64,000 bases of DNA, taken from contig JACKAO010000004.1 of NCBI GenBank assembly GCA_020635035.1, positions 186,001 through 250,000 on the forward strand. The letters run 5' to 3'. Source of the stretch: Calditrichia bacterium. GTDB lineage: Bacteria; Calditrichota; Calditrichia; Calditrichales; J004. Position numbers and translations under genes: made by a program. Positions within the stretch are counted from its first letter, which is position 1. Every line of letters starts with the position of its first letter. Of this stretch, positions 35,671 to 43,205 are shown in pieces. The notes under the pieces were generated by a model. That model made no database searches, was not told the origin of the DNA, and saw only the letters and a program-made list of their open reading frames with translations.

Positions 35671-36345
35671 CTATTCAAGATATGCTTTTCGTTTTGAATA
35701 ACTTATGATGCTGATAGAACCCGCAATTAAAGATGTTAATAAAAACAGATATGGTCCGGCCGGGCCGCTAAATGGATTATAAGTTTTGAATCCTTCAATG
35801 ATAGCGGGTAAAAAAGCAGGCGGCTTGCCAGATGATTTAGTTTGGATAAGAACTGCAACCCCTAAAATATTCAGAGATATTCCGATAAATGCTATCAGCA
35901 TAACCATTCTTGGAGCGGTTAAACCGATACGCCTGAAAAAAACAAGAAATAAATCCCTTAATATAAAATAGATTGAAAAAAGGAGAACAATAATACCGAT
36001 TAGTACAGGATTGGTTATGTTGTAAGCGAACAATTCCGCCGGAAAAAACAATTGAATCATCCTGTAGAATAACACTACTGTCAGACAAAAAATAATGACA
36101 ATGACCATCCGGCTGATAGCCAGCTTTCGCGCAGATAATGGTAATAATATATTCTGGTATTCACGCCTTTCCTTATTGCGAAAACTGTTCCAGTTTTGCA
36201 ACAAGAGAAACAACACTGCCAGTAATATAAAATTACCTACGTCTTCCAATGCTGTTTGCAAAAAAACCACTAAAGGTATAAGTGCAAACATTATTATAAC
36301 CAGGAGTTTTAGATAACTGATTTCTGATTTTATTAATGCTAACAT
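35671..36345 (-). CDS. ABC-2-like membrane subunit (paralog 2)
   Basis: A 224-residue protein with about six membrane helices, starting MLALIKSEISYLKLL. A GAGG site precedes the ATG. It shares with its paralogs the N-terminal 'xxLIKSE' helix and a C-terminal KRKAYLE-type ending. Four such genes in a row suggest gene duplication and hetero-oligomers, or several transporters that share one ATPase. Confidence 0.75.
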   Translation of the reverse strand: MLALIKSEISYLKLLVIIMFALIPLVVFLQTALEDVGNFILLAVLFLLLQNWNSFRNKERREYQNILLPLSARKLAISRMVIVIIFCLTVVLFYRMIQLFFPAELFAYNITNPVLIGIIVLLFSIYFILRDLFLVFFRRIGLTAPRMVMLIAFIGISLNILGVAVLIQTKSSGKPPAFLPAIIEGFKTYNPFSGPAGPYLFLLTSLIAGSISIISYSKRKAYLE

Positions 36346-36352
36346 GATAACC

Positions 36353-37042
36353 TCAATCCAGATATTTGTTACGTTTTTGAAAAATAAGCGAGCTTAATCC
36401 CAGCAAGGCCAGACCAACAAGAAAGATAGCAATTGCACCCGGAATGCGGGATGTGAATTGTGCAACAAGCACTTCGTATGGCTGCAGGATTTCAAAAGCT
36501 TTGCCTGAATTACTGATAAGGAAAAAAAGCATAAAAAAGATATAACCAAGAGCAACGATAAAGAGATACACTACCCCAACAATAAACTTTTGGTTTCTGC
36601 TATCATAGCGGATATTAAGATCACGATGAATTAGCGGTATTGCAATTGCCCCGAAGATTATCCCTGTTAAAGAGAGCAAATCACGAATAATTGCAAAGTC
36701 TATTTCAGTATTGATGGAAATACTGTAAACTGCTATGAATAAGCCGGTCATTATTATCCAGAAAGATGAAAGATAAAAGAATCGCAGCAGAGCAATTTTA
36801 TTCATGGATAGGGGAAGGCGTGAATAAAAGCAGTCAGTCTTTTCCTGGTTTATTCTTATCTGCCTGCTGATAAGCATTGCAAAGAGAATGAGTATCATAA
36901 CTGAACGCAAAGCAGGATAACTGTCGCTTACCCGGTCACTTCCCCAAAAGATAAAGGCTAACAAAAGTATGCTGAAGATAAGAGCATAGAAAATAGTGCT
37001 TACCCTGTAATATTTATACTCCGCTTTAAACAGAATCCACAT
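36353..37042 (-). CDS. ABC-2-like membrane subunit (paralog 1)
   Basis: A 229-residue protein with about six membrane helices, starting MWILFKAEYKYYRVS. AGGAG lies 6 bases before the ATG at 37042; an upstream in-frame ATG at 37078 inside the ATPase gene lacks such a site. It overlaps the end of the ATPase gene by 17 bases, so translation is coupled. The ending KRNKYLD parallels the other paralogs. Confidence 0.78.
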   Translation of the reverse strand: MWILFKAEYKYYRVSTIFYALIFSILLLAFIFWGSDRVSDSYPALRSVMILILFAMLISRQIRINQEKTDCFYSRLPLSMNKIALLRFFYLSSFWIIMTGLFIAVYSISINTEIDFAIIRDLLSLTGIIFGAIAIPLIHRDLNIRYDSRNQKFIVGVVYLFIVALGYIFFMLFFLISNSGKAFEILQPYEVLVAQFTSRIPGAIAIFLVGLALLGLSSLIFQKRNKYLD

Positions 37043-37907
37043 TTTTTGCTCCTCGTAAAATTTCAACCGCAATCTCATCGATAGTCATTCGGTTTTCCAG
37101 AATATTTTCTGCACCAAGGTTTTTAAGGTGGACAAGTGTTTTTTCAAAATCAGTACTTATCACACGATGATCTTTTCCTTCCGTCTGATGACTGATAACT
37201 TCATTAATCCTGCCATTACTGTGTGCAAGCCTGAATGATATTTTACGCCATTTTTCAGTCAGGTCATCTTTGGCTGTCCGCTGCATGATCTTTCCGTTAT
37301 TAAGGAACAACAGCTCATCTGCCAAACGCCCGATATCGCTAAGAATGTGTGTACTGTAAAAGATGGAATGTTCGCCGTCAGCAAGTATTTCAAAAAGTGT
37401 GTCAAGCACTTCGGTCCGAACAACCGGATCCAGCCCGGCAGTGGGCTCATCCAATAATAATAAACGCGGTTTGTGTGATAACGCTGAGATTAATGATAGC
37501 TTAACCCGGTTGCCGCTTGATAATTCTTTGGCTTTTTTTCCGAGCGGGATATCAAACCTTTTGGCAAGCTCACCAGCCAGGTTATCTGACCAGTCCGGGT
37601 AAAACTGTGATAAAAATTTAAGATTTTTAGCGGCACTCCAGTTTTCATAAAAGACATGCACATCTCCCACATAACCAATGTCAAATTTCCATGCAGGTTT
37701 GTTAGGATGATTTTCTTTACCGAAAATTTTCACAGAGCCGCCATCTGCTTTTACAAGTCCAACCATACAATGCAAAGTTGTTGATTTACCCGAACCATTG
37801 GGGCCGATGTATCCCAAAACGGTTCCCGGCTCAAGGTCAATATCCAGTGGGCCGAGTGTAAAATCCGGGTATCTTTTATATAATCCCTGTATCTCAAATG
37901 CTTTCAT
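37026..37907 (-). CDS. ABC transporter ATPase (YtrB-like)
   Basis: A 293-residue ATPase. Walker A is GPNGSGKST, the signature is the degenerate LSSGNRVKLSL, Walker B is LLLLDEPTAGLD, and the switch His is in YSTHI. The C-terminal ~70 residues form an extra domain as in YtrB/CcmA/YxlF-type exporter ATPases. The operon order (GntR, ATPase, permeases) copies the Bacillus ytr operon that responds to cell-wall antibiotics; that similarity is by order and family, so function here is inferred. AAAGGAA lies upstream of the ATG. Confidence 0.92.
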   Translation of the reverse strand: MKAFEIQGLYKRYPDFTLGPLDIDLEPGTVLGYIGPNGSGKSTTLHCMVGLVKADGGSVKIFGKENHPNKPAWKFDIGYVGDVHVFYENWSAAKNLKFLSQFYPDWSDNLAGELAKRFDIPLGKKAKELSSGNRVKLSLISALSHKPRLLLLDEPTAGLDPVVRTEVLDTLFEILADGEHSIFYSTHILSDIGRLADELLFLNNGKIMQRTAKDDLTEKWRKISFRLAHSNGRINEVISHQTEGKDHRVISTDFEKTLVHLKNLGAENILENRMTIDEIAVEILRGAKNVDSV

Positions 37908-37930
37908 GATAAGTTCCTTTCTGAGAATGA

Positions 37931-38311
37931 CTATTTTTTAATTTCTTCTAAAACTTTTAAAAATGTCTGCATAATGTCTTCTGCATCAAGTCCTTCTGCC
38001 AAAGCTGATTCCAATGGTTTCTGCAGATTTTCTTTCAGGTGCTCAAAAGCCATATCTTTTTTCTTGTTTCGCTGCAGATCACTCACAAAAAATCCTTTGC
38101 CGCGACGAGAGTGAATCAAGTTTTGTTGCATCAGATTTTCATAGGCCCGCTGTACTGTGATCACGCTTATCCTTTGTTCTTTGGCCAGTTGTCTGATGGA
38201 TGGCAGGCTGCTATGTGATGCAAGTTCTCCGGCGAGAATTTTTGCCCGAATCTGGCGTATAATCTGGCTTTGTAAAGACTCATCCGATATATCGCTAAGG
38301 TTTAGAATCAT
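37931..38311 (-). CDS. GntR-family repressor (YtrA-like)
   Basis: A 126-residue regulator. The winged helix (about residues 10-77) has QIIRQIRAKILAGEL, LPSIRQLAKEQRISVITVQRAYENL and RRGKGFFV, exactly as in the YtrA subfamily. A short C-terminal helical dimerization segment follows in place of a ligand domain. A longer reading from TTG at 38404 would add 31 residues, but YtrA proteins start near the ATG at 38311, and an inverted repeat lies upstream of it. It probably represses its own ABC operon. Confidence 0.85.
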   Translation of the reverse strand: MILNLSDISDESLQSQIIRQIRAKILAGELASHSSLPSIRQLAKEQRISVITVQRAYENLMQQNLIHSRRGKGFFVSDLQRNKKKDMAFEHLKENLQKPLESALAEGLDAEDIMQTFLKVLEEIKK

Positions 38312-38362
38312 TGTATTGTATTTTTCCGGATCACTAATTAATGATTTAAATTCATTGTTTAT

Positions 38363-38387
38363 ACTGTCTATACGCAATATATACAGT
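38363..38387. promoter_or_regulatory. Candidate operator of the GntR/ABC operon
   Basis: ACTGT (38363-38367) and ACAGT (38383-38387) form an inverted repeat with a 15-base AT-rich spacer containing TATA-type sequences, about 50 bases upstream of the GntR start. The place fits autoregulation; the sequence is short, so confidence is low. Confidence 0.35.
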
Positions 38388-38511
38388 TGAGTTTCAGATT
38401 GCAATCAAAAAAAATTAAAAATAATGACGAACAGAGTTTCTACATTTTAGTGAATTTAAATACAGGTTTGATAACTTCGGGCGAGTATGTTTTTATATTT
38501 AAGGGAAAATC

Positions 38512-40317
38512 TTGAGAACTAAATTTTATACTTTTGCAATTATATATTCATTGTCACTGATTGTAAATTATGCACCGGCACAACAACAAACTAAAATTGA
38601 TAGTCTTAGAGAACAACTGTCTTTGCAATCCGATTCCGGAAAGGTTGTTATTTTAAATGCAATAAGTTATGAACTTCGAAATAAAAACCCGCATCAGGCC
38701 ATACAGATAGCCGATTCAGCGCTGCAGATTGCCATAAATCTTGATGATTTAAAACTAATGGCAATGTCATTAAACAGAAAAGGAACAGCCTGGATTCGTG
38801 TTAATCCGCCTGACAGTGCCATCTATTACCTTACCCAAAGCCTTGAGATAAACAAAAAACTGGTCAATCTCAGCGCCATTGCTGATAATTTCAACCAGAT
38901 TGCCTATGCTTATTATAAGGCATATCAAGCCGAAAATGCCGTTAAATATTATATTTTAGCGAGCGAGGCCTATCAAAAAACAGGTAACTATCGTGACCAG
39001 GCAGAATGCCTGAATAATGCCGGTTTAAGCTGCTGGACGAAAGGTGAATACGAAAATGCACTAAGCTATTATAAAAAATCCTATGAAATCTGGCAGCGGC
39101 TAGGTGATGAGTATTGGGAAGCATTGCTTTTAAATAGTTTCGGCGCCATTTACTGGGGTATAGGAAGTTATAATCTTGCACTTAACTCCTACTCGCAGGC
39201 AAAGGTTATCCGGGAAAAAATTGGAGACAAAAAAGGGTTAGTATTAACCCTTAACAACATTGGCCTTGTATACCAGGAATGGCAAAAGTACGACCAGGCC
39301 TTTGAGTTTCATGAAAAAGCGCTGATGATCAGTGATACATCGGGGGATCTTTATGGTAAAGCTTACTCTCAGATCAATCTGGGCAACTGTTATGTTGAGA
39401 AAAAAGATTGGGATAAAGCACTTTATTACTATCAAAATGCCTTATCAAACTATATCTCCGATGATCGTGTTATTGGCATCAGCCTGAGCATGAAACGCAT
39501 TGGTGATGTTTACCGGCAGAAGCAGGATTATGAGCAGGCGATGACCTATTTCCAGAAGTCGCTTCATTATGCCGAGTCATCAAACAGCCAAAACAGGAAA
39601 GCAATCGCTTTGTATGACATTGCGGAGATCAATAAACAAAAAGGAAATTTTAATACATCGCTGCAGAATGCTCAAAAAAGTTTAAACATTTGTATGAACG
39701 GTGCATACAGGGATTACCTTGTAAAAAATTATATGCTTATTTCAGAAATATATGAATCGCAGAATAAATATTCCGAATCGCTAAAAGCGTATAAATTATC
39801 CAAAACCTGGCAGGACAGCTTGTTTAACCAGGAAAAAATGAATGAGTTTTCTGATATGCAGGTACGCTTTAACGTTGAACAAAAAGAAAAAGAAAACGAA
39901 ATCCTGCGCAAGGACAATGAAATACAACGGCTCAATTATGAAAGAGAAAAAACACTGCGGAATTCATTTATTGCAATAATTGTTTTGGCGATGCTCGTGG
40001 TAGGCCTTCTTATTCATCGTCAAAAGATGACGCATAAAACAAATGGAATATTACAAAAGCAAAACGAAGAAATTAAAGCGATTAATAGTGAGAAAGAATT
40101 ATTAATTAATGATTTAAGCAGTGCTCTTGCTAATCTGAAAACACTGAACGGCTTACTTCCCATATGCTCATGCTGTAAAAAAATCCGCGATGATAAAGGG
40201 TATTGGAACGAAGTTGAGAAATATGTCAGTACGCATACGGATGCACAATTTTCGCACGGCTTGTGCCCGGATTGTTACGAAGAATCAATCAAGCAGTTGA
40301 ATGCTACAGATCTTTAA
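38512..40317 (+). CDS. TPR-repeat membrane protein with C-terminal Cys-rich domain
   Basis: A 601-residue protein. After a signal peptide (cut near YAPAQ) come about nine tetratricopeptide repeats (residues about 50-430), e.g. ECLNNAGLSCWTKGEYENAL and TLNNIGLVYQEWQKYDQA. A coiled coil (EKEKENEILRKDNEIQR) leads to one membrane helix (about 483-501) and a second coiled coil in the cytoplasm. The end is a cysteine-rich module with CSCC KK-IRDD and CPDC, seen at the C-terminus of many PAS kinases and receivers, a probable zinc or redox site. There is no kinase or HTH domain, so it senses in the periplasm and signals through partners. The start is TTG with a GGGA site 7 bases before. Its end overlaps yihY by 14 bases. 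Confidence 0.82.
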   Translation: MRTKFYTFAIIYSLSLIVNYAPAQQQTKIDSLREQLSLQSDSGKVVILNAISYELRNKNPHQAIQIADSALQIAINLDDLKLMAMSLNRKGTAWIRVNPPDSAIYYLTQSLEINKKLVNLSAIADNFNQIAYAYYKAYQAENAVKYYILASEAYQKTGNYRDQAECLNNAGLSCWTKGEYENALSYYKKSYEIWQRLGDEYWEALLLNSFGAIYWGIGSYNLALNSYSQAKVIREKIGDKKGLVLTLNNIGLVYQEWQKYDQAFEFHEKALMISDTSGDLYGKAYSQINLGNCYVEKKDWDKALYYYQNALSNYISDDRVIGISLSMKRIGDVYRQKQDYEQAMTYFQKSLHYAESSNSQNRKAIALYDIAEINKQKGNFNTSLQNAQKSLNICMNGAYRDYLVKNYMLISEIYESQNKYSESLKAYKLSKTWQDSLFNQEKMNEFSDMQVRFNVEQKEKENEILRKDNEIQRLNYEREKTLRNSFIAIIVLAMLVVGLLIHRQKMTHKTNGILQKQNEEIKAINSEKELLINDLSSALANLKTLNGLLPICSCCKKIRDDKGYWNEVEKYVSTHTDAQFSHGLCPDCYEESIKQLNATDL

Positions 40318-41626
40318 CCAGGATATTTTGCGGGTCTTTAAGAATATCCTTACTAAAACCTTCCAGAATTTTCATAATCTTGCGTGGAACCGCTTTTGAT
40401 CGGTCGAACGTTTTAATCATACCGCTTTTTTCTATATTACCCAATACTTCGGCAATGGTTATCTTATTGATGTCCTTGGCAGGCTGGTATGTAAAAGTGC
40501 GCCGTCCGCTGATAAGTTTTGAAATAATATTTGATTTAATCAAAATTGTAAGAAATTCCTTTGCCATATTCTCTGAAATTTCAACCTGGTCTGCGATATG
40601 CTTTTCAGAAAGAGCTGGTTCACCTTTTTCGAAATTTTTTATAATGACATATACAATATTTAAAAGCAGGACTTTTTTGTAAAAGTCACTATAACTGGCT
40701 GCTTTTTTTTCAAAAAGATACAGCGGGATATTTTGATGAGCATAGGATAGCTCAGCTCCCAGCAGCACAATAAACCAGCTTAATTGCAGCCATATTAAAA
40801 ATAGCGGGATTGCAGCAAAACTCCCATAAATTGAATCGTACCGTGCAACACCAACCTGAAATTCTATATATATCCATTGTACAAGCTGGTAAATAGTACC
40901 TGCTATGATAGCCCCGTATAATGCAGAATTCAATTTGACTTTCGTGTTGGGGATAATCATGTACATAAGCGTAAACAGAAGCCAGATCAATGGATAGGGA
41001 GTAAGTTTAAGCAGAAACATTATTATCGGATGCAGGGGATTTAGTATTCCGTTTTTTGTAAAATCGGCTACCTGTGATGCAATGTAAACAGCAATACTGC
41101 TGGAGATAAAAAATAAAACTGGACCAAGAACCATAATTGACAAGTAATCTGAGAACTTACGTATAAAAGATCTTGAACGCCCGATTTTCCAGATTGTATT
41201 AAGAGTCTCTTCAATATTGTTTAAAACTTTTAATGCAGTCCAGAGAAGAACTGCAATCCCGATCCCGGTAAAAACACCACTGCGGCTGGCTTCGAGAAGT
41301 GAATCCGCGAATTTAACAATCCATTCAACCACTTCTGTGTGTTCAGGAAGTTCTTCAAGTAATTTTTGTTTTAATGATGACTGTAATCCAAAACCTTTGG
41401 ATATTCCAAAGATTAATGCGAAAACCGGAACAATTGACAAAAGGCTGTAAAAAGTTAAGGCAGAAGCATGCAGGGGGCAGTTGTTGTTTATAAAATCGCG
41501 GGCAGTATATATCAAAATGCGCAGTTGACTTAAAAAAAATCCTTTTGATTTAGGTTGTTCTTTCAGGTCGATTGTCCACAGGTCTTTTTTGAAAAACTTA
41601 TAAACAACGGTAACAGGTCTGCTCAT
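40304..41626 (-). CDS. YihY/BrkB-family membrane protein
   Basis: A 440-residue protein with the YihY/virulence factor BrkB (once called RNase BN) domain: six or seven membrane helices in residues about 35-300, with CPLHASALTFYSLLSIVP near the start and YDSIYGSFAAIPLFLIWLQLSW later. Residues about 310-440 form a cytoplasmic part with winged-helix-like character (EKHIADQVEISENMAKEFLTIL). The molecular role is not known. A GAAGG site precedes the ATG. The last 14 bases overlap the convergent TPR gene. Confidence 0.88.
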   Translation of the reverse strand: MSRPVTVVYKFFKKDLWTIDLKEQPKSKGFFLSQLRILIYTARDFINNNCPLHASALTFYSLLSIVPVFALIFGISKGFGLQSSLKQKLLEELPEHTEVVEWIVKFADSLLEASRSGVFTGIGIAVLLWTALKVLNNIEETLNTIWKIGRSRSFIRKFSDYLSIMVLGPVLFFISSSIAVYIASQVADFTKNGILNPLHPIIMFLLKLTPYPLIWLLFTLMYMIIPNTKVKLNSALYGAIIAGTIYQLVQWIYIEFQVGVARYDSIYGSFAAIPLFLIWLQLSWFIVLLGAELSYAHQNIPLYLFEKKAASYSDFYKKVLLLNIVYVIIKNFEKGEPALSEKHIADQVEISENMAKEFLTILIKSNIISKLISGRRTFTYQPAKDINKITIAEVLGNIEKSGMIKTFDRSKAVPRKIMKILEGFSKDILKDPQNILVKDL

Positions 41627-41692
41627 AGACGCCTTCTTTTATATTCTTTTTATTTTAAGAATAAATTGTCAAAGTACAAAAAACATGATTCA

Positions 41693-43057
41693 CTATGTTT
41701 TTGCTTTAGCAATGTTTTTTGTCCACAAAAGATATAGCGGAATTCCTGCTGAGATTGTAATTAATGCTGCAATGGATTCAACGGGACGGTGAATGAATGT
41801 TGCAATCATAAGTGCCGATGATGAAACCAGGAAAAAAACCGGTATAACTGGATATCCCCAAACTTCCACTGCTGAATCTGCACCAATCTTTTTTTTACGT
41901 GCAATGAATAAACCGTAAACGGATAACCATGGAAAAACAGATAGTGCAAAACCCATATAAATTAATAGTTGTTCAAAAGTACCTGCTAAAATCATGATAA
42001 TTGCCAGTATTCCCTGTATAACAATCGAGCTGCCCGGGACTTTGTACCTGGGATGCAGTCTTGATGCAAAAGGGAAAAATAACTTATCCAGGGCCATAGC
42101 ATAATAAACACGCGGTCCTATCAGGATAAAGGCGCTTAAAGAAGAGAGCAGGGCGATTGCAATCAAAAGACCAACAAGTTTCCCAATCCATTGTCCCATG
42201 GATTTAACCGCTGCAATTTCTACAACGGGTATTATATTTATCATTTCTGAATAAGGTATCTCTTTTATAATAAACAGATTTATCGAAAGATATAAGATTA
42301 TAACTATTATGGTCCCGGTAATTAAAGAAAAGGGCAAAGTTCGGCGTGGATTTTTTAGTTCACCCGCAATATAGGTGCTGGCGTTCCATCCGCTATACGA
42401 AAACATCACTATGATCATAGCAACGGAAATTCCCATCAGAGAACCGCTTTCAGGACTGGAAAAAGAAATGAAATTCAAATTTCCTGAGCCAAGCATTATT
42501 CCTGCAGCAGATAATGAAATAATAATCAGCACCTTAAGAATTGTAAGTATATTCTGTATTCCAGATCCTAACCGGATTCCCAGATAATGAACCAATGTGA
42601 ATATAATAACGGTTGTAATGGCGACTATTGTTTTTAATAGTTCGGGATTTAATGCTGTTGATTCTGTATTTAATCCTGCTAAAATGTAACTGGAAAAACT
42701 TATGGCTGCTGCAGCAATTGGCGCAGAAAATCCAACAAAAAAACTTGTCCAGCCTGTAAGAAACCCTATCATCGGGTGGTACAGATTTTTCAAGTATATG
42801 TATTCTCCACCTTCGTGCGGCATACGGGTTGCCAATTCAGAATAACATAAGGCGCCGCTCAACGCAATTAATCCACCTAAAAACCAACAGGCAAGAATCC
42901 AGAAGTTTCCCGGGAGATATCCCGCTAAAATCCCGGTAGTTGTAAAAATTCCGGTACCAATCATATTTGCCACAACTATTGATGTAGCTGAGAAAATACC
43001 AAGTTTTCTGTCCGGAATTGTTTTAGGGTGGTTCATATCGATATGCAAAATGGTCAT
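41693..43057 (-). CDS. APC-superfamily amino-acid permease
   Basis: A 454-residue transporter with 12 membrane helices. The first helix contains ANMIGTGIFTTTG, the substrate-binding glycine-rich loop of the amino acid-polyamine-organocation family; YSGWNASTYIAGELKNPRR in helix 6 and the following loop is typical of LAT-type exchangers. Its substrate is likely an amino acid. GAG lies before the ATG at 43057. It appears monocistronic. Confidence 0.9.
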   Translation of the reverse strand: MTILHIDMNHPKTIPDRKLGIFSATSIVVANMIGTGIFTTTGILAGYLPGNFWILACWFLGGLIALSGALCYSELATRMPHEGGEYIYLKNLYHPMIGFLTGWTSFFVGFSAPIAAAAISFSSYILAGLNTESTALNPELLKTIVAITTVIIFTLVHYLGIRLGSGIQNILTILKVLIIISLSAAGIMLGSGNLNFISFSSPESGSLMGISVAMIIVMFSYSGWNASTYIAGELKNPRRTLPFSLITGTIIVIILYLSINLFIIKEIPYSEMINIIPVVEIAAVKSMGQWIGKLVGLLIAIALLSSLSAFILIGPRVYYAMALDKLFFPFASRLHPRYKVPGSSIVIQGILAIIMILAGTFEQLLIYMGFALSVFPWLSVYGLFIARKKKIGADSAVEVWGYPVIPVFFLVSSSALMIATFIHRPVESIAALITISAGIPLYLLWTKNIAKAKT

Positions 43058-43153
43058 TAATCTCAGATATCTAATAAGCTTAATAATACGTGATACTTAT
43101 AGTATAAAAAAAGGATTAATTATTTTATATAAAAAAAGTATGCAGGGAAAAAT

Positions 43154-43189
43154 AAAACCCGGGTTTCAATTATTTGTCGCCCGGGTTTT
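43154..43189 (-). terminator. Terminator of chemoreceptor gene
   Basis: AAAACCCGGG (43154-43163) and CCCGGGTTTT (43180-43189) form a perfect 10-base inverted repeat. On the minus strand, it is followed by a T-rich run, 17 bases after the chemoreceptor stop. Confidence 0.85.
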
Positions 43190-43205
43190 AACTTACAGAA
43201 GGTTT

